Source: JAAZGD01 sp034003765 (GTDB taxonomy: Bacteria; Bacillota; Clostridia; Peptostreptococcales; Anaerovoracaceae). Taken from it: a stretch of 62,356 nucleotides of DNA. Where the stretch lies: NCBI GenBank assembly GCA_034003765.1, contig JAVEXZ010000012.1:1-62356 (forward strand), given 5' to 3'. Below the pieces are notes generated by a model. That model was not told the origin of the DNA and searched no databases. It worked only from the letters and a program-made list of their open reading frames with translations. The translations under genes and the position numbers were made by a program. Shown piece by piece: positions 1-8,991 of the stretch. Position 1 is the first letter of the stretch. Every line of letters begins with the position of its first letter.

Positions 1-93
1 ACCCCATTCCCTATTATTCATACATGCGCTTCTAATGTCGCACACCAATTACGGTTTATTTAGTTGTCTAATTTTATCACACTGCCATCCGCT

Positions 94-234
94 TCACAAG
101 GTAACAAGTTCTCTTGTAATCTTTATTTTATGACAAGTTTTCTTGTTATCTTTGCTTAATGAAATTCCCTTGGAATCTTTAGTAAAAAGTCCGTGTAAAA
201 GTTCTGTTTCCAGTATAATATTTACTTGAGCCAT
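94..234 (-). pseudogene. IS256-family transposase N-terminal remnant
   Basis: A 46-codon frame starts with ATG at 234 behind a strong AAAGGAGGAGG ribosome site and reads MAQVNIILETELLHGLF before running into unrelated codons and a TGA. The first ~20 residues resemble the N-terminus of mutator/IS256-type transposases, which usually begin MAQ(V/I)(N/T)(I/V)(T/I)L followed by an LLxxLF pattern. The intact enzyme is around 400 residues and has a DDE catalytic core; none of that is here. I infer a 5' stub left by deletion or rearrangement of an insertion sequence. The match is from memory of the family and is short. I could not identify terminal inverted repeats in 1-345. Confidence 0.5.
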
Positions 235-345
235 TTTGTTCCTCCTCCTTTAAGTGTTATGTGATAATTTTGTTTTAATCGAGGTTGAGCTTTTTGGCTC
301 TAATTATTGAAATTTTCAATCTACACCTTTATACAGACTTAATCT

Positions 346-819
346 TCAAATAGATGCCGCTAGACTACTTAACAATAGAACTAGAAGTCCAAGTATGAAA
401 TTGATAATTAAAAGTAACATACTGACTTTATTCTGTTTAGGCGTCAGTTTAATGTCTTGTTTCCCAAACACAGTGGATCGGAATATCGCAATTATGATCA
501 TGGCAAATATAAGGATATGCTTTACTGCGGTAAGACTCGAATATAAATTCTCAAAGCTCATGAGGCCTAAAAAATCTCCACTTGCTTTTCCAAGCACCAT
601 ACCAGTAATAAATAACCCAACTATACTGACATAAACCCATACACGGTGTTTGCGTGTTATCACCTTCATCAGGTTCTGGGTTTGCGGGGTTTTCCCGAAT
701 TCATTTTTAAGGGTTGGAACCAGGGTTAAAACCATGAAGGATAGTCCGCCTATCCACACCACAGTAAAAAACTGATGTAAAAATCTAACAATCCCTATAA
801 TCAACTGCTGATTATCCAT
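346..819 (-). CDS. CopD-like integral membrane protein
   Basis: A 157-residue protein that is almost entirely hydrophobic, with four predicted membrane helices (about residues 8-32, 57-78, 95-115, 132-155). His15 and the VVWIGGLSF motif at about 20-28 in the first helix recall the CopD/YozB-like family, whose members carry conserved histidines in membrane helices and are linked to copper handling or electron transfer. No copper gene is adjacent, so the role is not assigned. The ATG at 819 follows a GGAGGTGTCGAT ribosome site. It stands alone between the transposase remnant and the SprT-like gene. Confidence 0.65.
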   Translation of the reverse strand: MDNQQLIIGIVRFLHQFFTVVWIGGLSFMVLTLVPTLKNEFGKTPQTQNLMKVITRKHRVWVYVSIVGLFITGMVLGKASGDFLGLMSFENLYSSLTAVKHILIFAMIIIAIFRSTVFGKQDIKLTPKQNKVSMLLLIINFILGLLVLLLSSLAASI

Positions 820-978
820 ATCGACACCTCCATTAATAATTAACTTATAAAATTACTTGTTGGCATATAACTTTTAGATGCTTTAAATCCCTATCTTTAT
901 ACATAAATAAATACGTGAGTTTTGATGTAGGCATTTAAGTCAGAATGGAAGATGGTGCGGGGCTGGCTTACACTATTC

Positions 979-1659
979 CTATGCCCTTTTGATGCTTAAC
1001 TTGCCTCCACATTTGCAGCGATACAGGGAAGGGTGCTTTATCACCCGGCTCACCCTGCTGCGTTCTTGAGACATTCCACACTTCTTGCAAACAATCAGAT
1101 ATTTGGTGGTTGGTTTTTTTCGCCTTTGGTCAACACCTAGGGACTCTGGTGAGTTAGTCCTTTTAATATGGTAGCCATAACTTTGGTTCATCATGCTGGC
1201 ATACTTCTTCCAAGGGCCTGTATGTCTGTCTCCCCCTGGGCTTGTGTGTAGAACTTCATGGGCCAGGACTTCTCTTATAGATTCCACAGGGGCTTCTGCC
1301 AAAGCTTTTGAAATCTCTATTATGTATCTAGTCTCATTTTGATTTTTAGCTGAGCTTTGGCTTTGTTTTGTACTCGGGCATTCTTTTTGGATTTCATCTG
1401 TGTTTTTGCTTTGGTTTTTATCTGGGTTTTTCTTATGTTCTTTATCTAGGCTTTCGCTTTGTTTTGTGTTCGAGTTTTTTGAACTGGATGGATGGATTAT
1501 TTTACAACAGCCAAAACGACTCCTTGCTCTTTGGTTGACTACCACGTCTCTATTTATGTTGGAGGACAGGGGAATTCCCAAAGCTTGAGCTTGGTCAATT
1601 ACCTCAGTTAATAATTCATTCAATTCATCTTGAGTTTTAATAGCGACACCTACTTGCAA
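979..1659 (-). CDS. SprT-like zinc metalloprotease domain protein
   Basis: A 226-residue protein with the HExxH zinc-protease signature (HEVLH, residues 134-138) and a downstream histidine in GDRHTGPW (His146), as in SprT/Spartan-like proteins. The C-terminus carries a zinc ribbon (C191/C194 and C215/C217), also typical of the family. Between the N-terminal part and the protease motif there is an odd K/S/N/Q-rich insertion (about residues 58-110) with no hydrophobic residues to speak of. The only usable start in frame is a TTG at 1659. An in-frame TAG lies 36 bases upstream of that TTG, so the start is uncertain. SprT-family proteins in eukaryotes cut DNA-protein crosslinks; the bacterial role is poorly defined. 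Confidence 0.75.
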   Translation of the reverse strand: MQVGVAIKTQDELNELLTEVIDQAQALGIPLSSNINRDVVVNQRARSRFGCCKIIHPSSSKNSNTKQSESLDKEHKKNPDKNQSKNTDEIQKECPSTKQSQSSAKNQNETRYIIEISKALAEAPVESIREVLAHEVLHTSPGGDRHTGPWKKYASMMNQSYGYHIKRTNSPESLGVDQRRKKPTTKYLIVCKKCGMSQERSRVSRVIKHPSLYRCKCGGKLSIKRA

Positions 1660-1782
1660 ATTAATTATTACATCTTCTTGCTTTTTGCGGAAAACCTAAT
1701 TGACTTTACAATTAGCTATTTTTGTCCATTTTTTTGATTTGATTCTTGTATTTTTCATGATACTTATCACGGCGCTACTTGG

Positions 1783-3240
1783 CTATTCGGCATCAGCGCC
1801 TACGAAGACCTGGTCTTTTGGAGTTATTCCCATAACCTTCTCTCCAGCCTGTCTGAGATCCCTTACTATGTCAAGGGCTTCTTGGCTTATTACTTCCCCT
1901 GGGCAAACCAAAGGAATCCCTGGTGGATAAGGGATAATACTCTGGCCACAAATTTTCCCAAGGGCTTCAATTAAAGGGACCTTTACAATTTTTACCGGTG
2001 GAGTCTTCCTCATGGGAGGACTTTGTCTATCAAAATTCAAAGCCTTTTTAAGTGGTTTTTTATCTTGAGTCATAACCATTTCTCCAAAGGGAAGGTCCTT
2101 TATTGCTCCAGTTAACTTAAAGTAATCACTGTTTGAATTTCCTATTCCAGTCATAAACATTAACAGGTTTCCTGAATTTAACTCAGGGTATATATGAACC
2201 TTATTCAAGGCCACTTCCAAATCTCTTCCCGAATAACCATGGTCACTAAAATCTAGGTTTAGTTTAGTAAAATCAAAACTACCATCAGGGCTAATCATCT
2301 CTAAGCCAGGTAATTTTTTAGCCCAACCATAAAAACCTATCAGGTTATCCGCCCACTCCTTCATCAGCATAGCCCCATGATTTTCTAAAATACTAGCATT
2401 AATATCTAGGGATGCCATTAAGAGGTATGAGGGGCTTGTGCTTTGTATCATCTGTAATTTATCTTCTAAAATATCCAAATCAACTCTTGGAGAATTACAG
2501 TTCAATACTGCACTCTGTGTAAATGATGCTAGGGTTTTATGGGTGCTATTAACAACCAAATCCGCCCCCTTATCTTCAGCACAAAGGGGCATAAGTCCTC
2601 CTTCAAACTCAGTACCAGGGGCAAACCTGGAGAAGAATTTTAAGTGGGCTCCATGGGCTTGGTCTACAATCAAGACCTTCCCATTTTTATGCACCTCATT
2701 CGCGATAGCTTCTATGTCAGAACAAAAGCCATAATAGTTAGGGCTTGGTAGGACCACAGCAGACGCCTTGGGATTTTCCTTCAAAAGTCTTTTGATTTCA
2801 CTGAGCAATATTGGCCCCGCAATACCATATTCCTCCAAGGTGCTGGGATAGGCATATACAGGTTCTATCTCCCCAAGGGTCAGGGCATTAAAAATGGATT
2901 TGTGAGAATTCCTAGCCATAATTACAGTTCCACCTTTTGGAACTGTAGCCAAAAGGGAGGCTATAAGCCCCCCACTGGTTCCGTTAATCAATAGATATGA
3001 TTTTTTCACTTCATAAAGTGCAGCATACCTTTTCATAATATCTTCTATAATGCCTTCAGCCTGAAACAGATTGTCTGCACCAGGGATTTCCGTTATATCA
3101 CAAGCCATAATTTTATCTAAAAAATCACCATAGCCCAATGTGCGATATAAGGTAGAGCCTTTGTGTCCTGGCATATGAAAAGATACAGGATTCTCTTGTG
3201 CGTGTTTTAATAAAAATGCGGTGAATTCAGGAAACTTCAT
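1783..3240 (-). CDS. Orn/Lys/Arg decarboxylase family PLP enzyme
   Basis: A 485-residue fold-type I PLP enzyme of the Orn/Lys/Arg decarboxylase family (YaaO/SpeA-like). Visible hallmarks are PVSFHMPGHKG at residues 18-28, the PLP-site VDQAHGAH (D193, H196), and STHKTLASF with the Schiff-base lysine K235. The C-terminal domain has the PYPPGIPLVCPGE signature. The family decarboxylates lysine, arginine or ornithine to a polyamine precursor; the substrate cannot be read from sequence. Only two bases separate its start from the stop of the PutP-type symporter, so the two are cotranscribed. The length fits the short Gram-positive subclass rather than the ~700-residue inducible enzymes. Confidence 0.88.
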   Translation of the reverse strand: MKFPEFTAFLLKHAQENPVSFHMPGHKGSTLYRTLGYGDFLDKIMACDITEIPGADNLFQAEGIIEDIMKRYAALYEVKKSYLLINGTSGGLIASLLATVPKGGTVIMARNSHKSIFNALTLGEIEPVYAYPSTLEEYGIAGPILLSEIKRLLKENPKASAVVLPSPNYYGFCSDIEAIANEVHKNGKVLIVDQAHGAHLKFFSRFAPGTEFEGGLMPLCAEDKGADLVVNSTHKTLASFTQSAVLNCNSPRVDLDILEDKLQMIQSTSPSYLLMASLDINASILENHGAMLMKEWADNLIGFYGWAKKLPGLEMISPDGSFDFTKLNLDFSDHGYSGRDLEVALNKVHIYPELNSGNLLMFMTGIGNSNSDYFKLTGAIKDLPFGEMVMTQDKKPLKKALNFDRQSPPMRKTPPVKIVKVPLIEALGKICGQSIIPYPPGIPLVCPGEVISQEALDIVRDLRQAGEKVMGITPKDQVFVGADAE

Positions 3241-3242
3241 AT

Positions 3243-4709
3243 CTACAGCCCACTCTTTACCTTATCAAAATCTCTTAACATATCTTCACGGGGTTTTCCC
3301 ATCAAGCTTACAACAACTATAACCAGACAGCCTACGAAAAATCCAGGGATGATTTCATAAATATCGAATATCCCCCCTGAGGAGTAAAACCATAGAATGT
3401 CAGTAAGGCCTCCAGCGACCATTCCTGCTATTGCGCCCTGTCTAGTCATCCTTCTCCAGAATAGGGAGAATAAAATGATAGGACCAAAGGCAGCACCAAA
3501 TCCGCCCCAAGCCATAGATACCAGGCCAAATACTGAACTTGCAGGGTTAATAGCGATTATCATTGCAATTACTGCAATCATGGCAACAGTAATTCTTGAT
3601 GCCCATACTAACATAGGATTATCATCATCAACCTTCAATATGGTGGCAAAAAGATCTTTTGAAACTGAAGATGCAGAAACCAATAGTTGAGATGATGCAG
3701 TGCTCATTATAGCCGCTAAAATAGCGGTCATTAATAGACCTGCAATTACAGGATGGAACATACCTGTTAGCATGTTCATGAATACAGTCTCTGGATCTGC
3801 TAAATCTGGCATCATGGCCTTTCCTATAATACCTATGAGGATGGCGCACCCCAGAGTAGCAGTAACCCAAATCATAGCAATAACTCTTGATTTTCTAACG
3901 GAATCAGGAGACTCAATTCCCATAAATCTTGCCAAAATATGAGGCTGACCAAAATAACCTAAGCCCCAGCCAAGACAGGATGCCAAGAGTAATGTATTGA
4001 TTCTGCCATCTGTTTCAGGGAAGAAACCAAGAGTTTCTGGTGTTAGTTCTGCCAATCTTAGTTGAAGGGCGTCCACTCCACCCATGTTCCAAATAGCTAC
4101 AATTGGAACGATTATTAAAGCAAAGAACATTATGGTTCCCTGTATAGTGTCAGTCCAGCATACAGCTGTAAATCCACCAAGGGCAGTGTAGGCCAAAATA
4201 ATTATAGCTCCAATTACCATTCCTCCAACATAGGGAATGCCAAATATGGTGGCAAATAATTTACCTCCAGCAGCGAACTGAGCAGAGGTGTAGACCAGGA
4301 AAAATATTACAATAAAAATTGCTGAAACAGAGCGTAAAATATGCTTATCGTCCATGAATCTTTTTTCAAAAAAGTCAGGTAGAGTCAATGCATCTGATGC
4401 AACTTGGGTATAAGATCTTAGTCTTTTGGCAACAAATAGCCAGTTCAAATAGGTACCAATCCAAAGGCCGATTGCCGTCCAAATGGCTTCAGATGTTCCC
4501 ACGTAAAGTACGTATGCAGTTCCAGGAAGTCCTAACAATAGCCATCCAGACATGTCCGAAGCTTGGGCCGACATGGCTGCCACCCAAGAGTTAAGCTTTC
4601 GCCCTCCTAAAATATAGTCAGACATACTGGCAGTTTTGCTATAGTATTTAATTCCTATAAATACCATTACTCCTAAGTATAAAGCAAAAATAATTCCGAT
4701 AATAATCAA
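3243..4709 (-). CDS. putP: Sodium/proline symporter (SSS family)
   Basis: A 488-residue sodium:solute symporter with about 13 membrane helices across its length. The N-terminal segment YILGGRKLNSWVAAMSAQASDMSGWLL (residues 32-58) matches the sodium-binding helix region of PutP, and the AYTALGGFTAVCWTDTIQG segment near residues 174-192 is the SSS family signature. PutP imports L-proline with Na+. Other SSS members carry pantothenate, sugars or other solutes, but similarity to PutP is strong over the whole length. It sits upstream of, and is probably cotranscribed with, the Orn/Lys/Arg decarboxylase. The ATG at 4709 follows AAAGAGGAGGAAAG. Confidence 0.88.
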   Translation of the reverse strand: MIIIGIIFALYLGVMVFIGIKYYSKTASMSDYILGGRKLNSWVAAMSAQASDMSGWLLLGLPGTAYVLYVGTSEAIWTAIGLWIGTYLNWLFVAKRLRSYTQVASDALTLPDFFEKRFMDDKHILRSVSAIFIVIFFLVYTSAQFAAGGKLFATIFGIPYVGGMVIGAIIILAYTALGGFTAVCWTDTIQGTIMFFALIIVPIVAIWNMGGVDALQLRLAELTPETLGFFPETDGRINTLLLASCLGWGLGYFGQPHILARFMGIESPDSVRKSRVIAMIWVTATLGCAILIGIIGKAMMPDLADPETVFMNMLTGMFHPVIAGLLMTAILAAIMSTASSQLLVSASSVSKDLFATILKVDDDNPMLVWASRITVAMIAVIAMIIAINPASSVFGLVSMAWGGFGAAFGPIILFSLFWRRMTRQGAIAGMVAGGLTDILWFYSSGGIFDIYEIIPGFFVGCLVIVVVSLMGKPREDMLRDFDKVKSGL

Positions 4710-4747
4710 GTTCTTTCCTCCTCTTTAAATATGGTCCAAGTTATAAC

Positions 4748-5674
4748 TTATTGGTTATTCTTGTTTGGCTTTTTTTCTACAAGTTTTGGTCTTTTGTCTC
4801 CAACAATTTGGTTCATACGTTCTAGGGCTTTTTCACTGGCGGAAATGTCAAATTTGCCTCCAGTGCCTTTTTCTGTATCTATATCTGAAATTACTAGGGA
4901 GAGTTCTTCTTGCTCTTCTTTTTGGAAGAAGAGAACAAACTCTAAAATCTTATGGTTCACGATTTTCTTGTCTGTTACTAGGGTTCTCTTCTCCCCTTTT
5001 CTAATCTCCGCTCCTAGGAAGTCTTCATAGGCACAGGTATAAGCATGCTCTCTACGAACACCCCCACTTCGCATGTTATAGCTACATTGGTAAACATAAA
5101 AATGTTCCTTGCTAAGAAATATTATCATAACACCAAGATTAGAAGGCCTTATAACCCCATCTTGTCCCATTGTCATCAGCAAGGGTAGGTTGGGATTTGA
5201 TGCCCAATCATCAACCCCTGTAACAATAAGGGTCTCCAGCTCTTCAATTGCTTCTACTCCATTAATAAAATTATCTAGTTTTTCTGAAAGAAGGCCCTTG
5301 GCTTTTACCATAATTCCATTTAGGTCGTAAGAAAGGCACTTTTCCCATTCTTCATCGGGTATCTCCTCATACACCTTTTTGTAGTCTTTTGTGACTTCTA
5401 AATAGCCTTTTACCAATAAAAATGCCCCTCCTAGTACCAAGATAAAGGATGCTGCTTTAAGACCCATGGGGTTTAAGCCTGAATTCATTAGAAGAATAGG
5501 AATAAATAGTCCGAAGGCCAAACTTAAAAGCCCTCCAAATACAACACCTACACTTTCTCGATGATGCCATTTGGGGGGACCCTGAAAGTATCTTCTCATC
5601 CTTCCCCTACGAATAAGCTCCTCAACGTGATCGTAGTCTTCATTAAAGAGGGCGACTGTATATTCTTTTTTCAT
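4748..5674 (-). CDS. Hypothetical membrane protein, two TM helices
   Basis: A 308-residue protein I do not recognise. It has a short charged N-terminus (about 45 residues), two adjacent membrane helices (about 46-66 and 72-92), then a roughly 200-residue soluble domain. The tail is very rich in lysine, proline and asparagine (KRPKLVEKKPNKNNQ). The soluble part has no cysteine motif or recognisable catalytic signature. The start overlaps the serS stop by four bases (ATGA-type), so it is translated after serS, and no terminator separates the two. A bacterial PH-like or signalling fold is possible but not supported by anything I can see. Confidence 0.6.
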   Translation of the reverse strand: MKKEYTVALFNEDYDHVEELIRRGRMRRYFQGPPKWHHRESVGVVFGGLLSLAFGLFIPILLMNSGLNPMGLKAASFILVLGGAFLLVKGYLEVTKDYKKVYEEIPDEEWEKCLSYDLNGIMVKAKGLLSEKLDNFINGVEAIEELETLIVTGVDDWASNPNLPLLMTMGQDGVIRPSNLGVMIIFLSKEHFYVYQCSYNMRSGGVRREHAYTCAYEDFLGAEIRKGEKRTLVTDKKIVNHKILEFVLFFQKEEQEELSLVISDIDTEKGTGGKFDISASEKALERMNQIVGDKRPKLVEKKPNKNNQ

Positions 5675-6945
5675 TTTGTGATCCTATCTTTGCCCATAAA
5701 GGGTCTTAACACATCAGGAATACTTACCGAACCATCCGCCTCTTGGTAATTTTCTAAAATCGCTGCTACAGTTCGGCCAACAGCAAGTCCCGACCCATTA
5801 AGAGTGTGAAGGAATTCTGGCTTTCCTCCCCCTTCAGGTCTAAATCGAATGTTTGCTCTACGAGCCTGATAACTTTCAAAGTTGGAGCAGGATGAAATCT
5901 CAACATACCTTTTGTAGCTAGGCATCCAGACTTCAAGATCGTAAGTCATGGCAGATGAAAACCCTAAATCTCCTGTGGCTAATTTTACAAGCCTGTAAGG
6001 AAGTTCTAAACGTTTTAAGACTTCTTCAGCTGCTAGGGTTAAAGCCTCAAGCTCTTCGTAGGATTTTTTTGGTGTGACAAATTTCACTAGCTCAACCTTA
6101 TTAAACTGGTGCTGCCTTATTAATCCTCTCGTATCTCTTCCTGCGGACCCTGCTTCCTTCCGAAAACAAGGAGTATAGGCAGTATAGTATATAGGTAGAT
6201 CTTTTTCTTCTAATATTTCATCACCATGTAGGTTGGTTAGGGGAACCTCTGCAGTTGGTACTAAAAAGAAATCCTTTGCTGGAAGCCAGAACATATCTTC
6301 TTCGAATTTTGGAAGTTGCCCTGTACCTGTCATAGATGTACGATTAACCATAAATGGGGGGAGGATTTCTCTATACCCATGTTCTTCTGTGTGGAGGTTA
6401 AGCATGTAATTTATCAAAGACCTTTCCAGTCTTGCTCCCATACCCTTATATACTGTAAACCTTGCCCCTGTTACTTTTGAGGCTCTTTCGAAATCCAAAA
6501 TATCCAGGTCTGTTCCAACATCCCAATGGGCTTTTTCTTCAAAATCAAAGGTCCTTGGCTGACCCCACTTCCTTAGCTCCTGGTTGTAGGTATCATCCTT
6601 ACCTAAAGGAACACTAGGATTAGGGGTATTGGGGATATTAAGGAGACTTGCTTGAATCTCTTCCTCTAAAACCGCAATTTGAGGGTCTAATTCTTTTATT
6701 TTTTCGGCCAAGTCCTTCATTTCCTTCATCAAATCAGAAGTATCTTCACCAGCCTTTTTTAGAAGGGGAATTTGTTTTGAATCTACCCCTTGTTTATGCT
6801 TCATGGATTCTACCTGAGCAAGAATTGTTCTTCTCTTTTCATCTAGTTCTAAAATATTTTCTATACCAAAAGAACCATTCATCCTAGATTCAACAGCTTC
6901 TTTAACCCCTTGGTAATCCTCTCTTATTCTTTTTATATCCAGCAT
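5671..6945 (-). CDS. serS: Seryl-tRNA synthetase
   Basis: A 424-residue class II aminoacyl-tRNA synthetase, the usual length for bacterial SerS. The first ~110 residues form the long antiparallel coiled-coil arm that grips the tRNA-Ser variable arm. Motif 2 (TPCFRKEAGSAGRDTRG, then the QFNKVELVKF strand) and motif 3 (GSGLAVGRTVAAILENYQ) bind ATP and seryl-adenylate. It charges tRNA-Ser, and also tRNA-Sec in organisms that make selenocysteine. The gap to the upstream glutamine synthetase gene is 32 bases, so there is no room for a T-box leader. A 4-base overlap links it to the downstream membrane protein. Confidence 0.97.
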   Translation of the reverse strand: MLDIKRIREDYQGVKEAVESRMNGSFGIENILELDEKRRTILAQVESMKHKQGVDSKQIPLLKKAGEDTSDLMKEMKDLAEKIKELDPQIAVLEEEIQASLLNIPNTPNPSVPLGKDDTYNQELRKWGQPRTFDFEEKAHWDVGTDLDILDFERASKVTGARFTVYKGMGARLERSLINYMLNLHTEEHGYREILPPFMVNRTSMTGTGQLPKFEEDMFWLPAKDFFLVPTAEVPLTNLHGDEILEEKDLPIYYTAYTPCFRKEAGSAGRDTRGLIRQHQFNKVELVKFVTPKKSYEELEALTLAAEEVLKRLELPYRLVKLATGDLGFSSAMTYDLEVWMPSYKRYVEISSCSNFESYQARRANIRFRPEGGGKPEFLHTLNGSGLAVGRTVAAILENYQEADGSVSIPDVLRPFMGKDRITK

Positions 6946-6977
6946 TGTATTTTCCTTCCCAGCTCAAAGCTAACTCA

Positions 6978-8915
6978 TCAGCAGGATGTTGTTTTTATGC
7001 ATAGCAAATTCTTTTTATAAATAACGTATTCATTTACCAAACTTTCAACTACTTCTTGCATCTCTATTTGGAGGTCGCTTGCAGTTTTTTGATCTCCATT
7101 GTCTAGGGCTTTCTTGATTCTAGTAAGAAGACAAAGGTCCTTCAATGTATCTTGTCCAAGATATAGACGTTTTTCATGAATACTTTTCCAGTTTACTAGG
7201 TCTATGTCCACACAATCATTGTCATCATGAAGCTTTTTACAATCCCTAACTAAGTCCATGGTCTCTGGGATTATTCTGTTGTGAAGCTCTCTGGCCCATA
7301 CTCCCAAAATTGCCTGTTCATAAGAGTCCAGGGTGGTTCTAGGCATAACATCATCTCGCATGAATATTTCCAGTTTTTCTGGATACTTCTCAAATGCCTG
7401 AATGTTCTCCCAGACGGTTCTAGGAGCTATTCCGTAGTATTGATCCCTTTTTTCTTGGGTATATTCATCAAAGAGATCTTTTTCACTTCTGTATGCTCGG
7501 TTTTTTTCCAGATAAAAATCTTCTTCCCCATATTTTTTACTTAAGGAGGCCTCAAGTTCTTGAGAAGTTTTTCCTTCTTCAAGGGCAGCTTTAATACCAT
7601 CAAGCATTGCCATATAGGATGCTGATATTATTAGGTATGTATTGCTTTTTGGGTTTGGGGCCCTAAGCTCAAACCTTGTGGATAAGGGGTTTCTTGGATC
7701 TCGAACCAAGCCAATAAGGACTGTCCTGTTCCTCGAGGGAAGTTCAACAGAATGTCCCAGTGAGCTTACTATACAAACTGGAGCTTCATACCCTGGTTTT
7801 AGACGATTAAAAGCATCGTTTGAAGAGCTTACAAAGGGGTTGATTACCTCGTAATTTTTCAAAATACCCATTAGGGCACCATAACCTATGGGGCTAAGGA
7901 ATTGCTTGTCTCCATTTTTTGGAGAAAAGAGATTAATCCTATTCCCATTCTTCATTAAAACGGCTATCCCCATATGTGTATGTTCCCCAGAGCCTGCTAC
8001 TCCTTCAATCGGCTTTGCCATAAATGTTACATCAAGGCCGTGAAGTGTAAATATATCTTTTATAACATACTTTACTTGGTTCTCGTTATCTGCGGCTTGA
8101 AGGGCATTAGAATACTTCCAATCAATCTCTAATTGTTCCATTATGTGGTCGTAGTTACCACTGTTACCCATCTTTGCTTTAACACCACCAACCTCTTTGT
8201 GGCCCATTTCTACTCCAAAGCCATAGTGGTCTAAGAGTAAAATTGATCTTTCCAAGGCACTTCTTACTGGGCCTATTGTTCTCTTCCAATATTGTTCCTT
8301 CATAGACTGGGCTGTTGTAAGCTGCTCTCTGTCTGCCTTGTCATCAGGTGTTTTCACCCAAAACTCTAGCTCAGTAGCACAGGTCAACTCAATATCTTCT
8401 ATATCAGAAATGCTATCGATTCCCACAGCATCAAGGGCATATTGATGTTCAGCCATTAGGGCTAGAAGTTCTTCCTTAAAGTTCTTCACCATATCACGAA
8501 GTATTACCCTGGAGCCTACATCTGCAGTATCGTTATGCTTTAAGAATGAAGGGATTCTTAGAGTTCCAACTGGAAGGCCAGTTTTTATATCCTTGTGAAT
8601 AAAATTGTGGTCTACATACCAGTTCACAGAAAGGTCGGGGACAATGTCCACTTTTGCGTTGTGCAAATCAGCAATGCCAGGTAAATGAACACTTGATCCA
8701 TCAGTCTGAACACCATAAGCCAGAACCTTATCAATGTCCTCAATGAAAAGCGCAACGGGGATTTTTTCGTCTGTGTCATGTCCGCCGATGTCTAGCCCAA
8801 CCAAGCTTATAAAACGAACCTCTGGGTGCTCCTTAAGGATATTGATAATGTCCTCTTTTGAATGGAAATTCGCTGGAATTGTAAAGAGCATTTTCTCAAA
8901 ATCATACTCTATCAT
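6978..8915 (-). CDS. Glutamine synthetase, long form
   Basis: A 645-residue glutamine synthetase-family enzyme, much longer than the ~445-residue GSI. The beta-grasp N-domain is followed by the catalytic domain. Visible motifs include ATELEFWVK (metal-binding glutamate), GGVKAKMGNSGNYDHIMEQ, the ATP/metal loop AGSGEHTHMGIAV, and the RNRTVLIGLVRDPRNPLSTRFELRAPNP arginine region. The ~180 residues after the core are helical and of unknown function. I chose the ATG at 8915 (MIEYDFEKM) because AAAAGGAAGG lies just upstream; an ATG at 8978 would run the protein through a GC-rich hairpin. It probably makes glutamine from glutamate and ammonia; a gamma-glutamyl-amine ligase is an alternative. It is followed 32 bases later by serS. 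Confidence 0.85.
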   Translation of the reverse strand: MIEYDFEKMLFTIPANFHSKEDIINILKEHPEVRFISLVGLDIGGHDTDEKIPVALFIEDIDKVLAYGVQTDGSSVHLPGIADLHNAKVDIVPDLSVNWYVDHNFIHKDIKTGLPVGTLRIPSFLKHNDTADVGSRVILRDMVKNFKEELLALMAEHQYALDAVGIDSISDIEDIELTCATELEFWVKTPDDKADREQLTTAQSMKEQYWKRTIGPVRSALERSILLLDHYGFGVEMGHKEVGGVKAKMGNSGNYDHIMEQLEIDWKYSNALQAADNENQVKYVIKDIFTLHGLDVTFMAKPIEGVAGSGEHTHMGIAVLMKNGNRINLFSPKNGDKQFLSPIGYGALMGILKNYEVINPFVSSSNDAFNRLKPGYEAPVCIVSSLGHSVELPSRNRTVLIGLVRDPRNPLSTRFELRAPNPKSNTYLIISASYMAMLDGIKAALEEGKTSQELEASLSKKYGEEDFYLEKNRAYRSEKDLFDEYTQEKRDQYYGIAPRTVWENIQAFEKYPEKLEIFMRDDVMPRTTLDSYEQAILGVWARELHNRIIPETMDLVRDCKKLHDDNDCVDIDLVNWKSIHEKRLYLGQDTLKDLCLLTRIKKALDNGDQKTASDLQIEMQEVVESLVNEYVIYKKNLLCIKTTSC

Positions 8916-8941
8916 TTTAGTGTTCCTTCCTTTTAACAGTA

Positions 8942-8967
8942 TGGCGGGCGCAAAGCTGCGCCCGCCA
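8942..8967. repeat. GC-rich perfect hairpin (11-bp stem)
   Basis: A perfect inverted repeat (TGGCGGGCGCA, four-base loop, TGCGCCCGCCA) in the 76 bases between the UPF0182 gene and the glutamine synthetase start. It is strikingly GC-rich for this genome. No T-tract follows on either strand, so it is not a canonical intrinsic terminator. It could be an RNA-processing or stability element, or a weak attenuator ahead of the glutamine synthetase gene. Confidence 0.6.
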
Positions 8968-8991
8968 CAGTTTATCATATTTCTTAGAACT

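Noticed and set aside
8942..8967. Fourth riboswitch copy because it contains GCCCGCCA
   Set aside because: The CTCCGAG strand and both internal hairpins are absent; the match is part of a simple hairpin.
8916..8978. 21-residue N-terminal extension of glutamine synthetase
   Set aside because: It reads through a GC hairpin and has no ribosome site; the ATG at 8915 has one.
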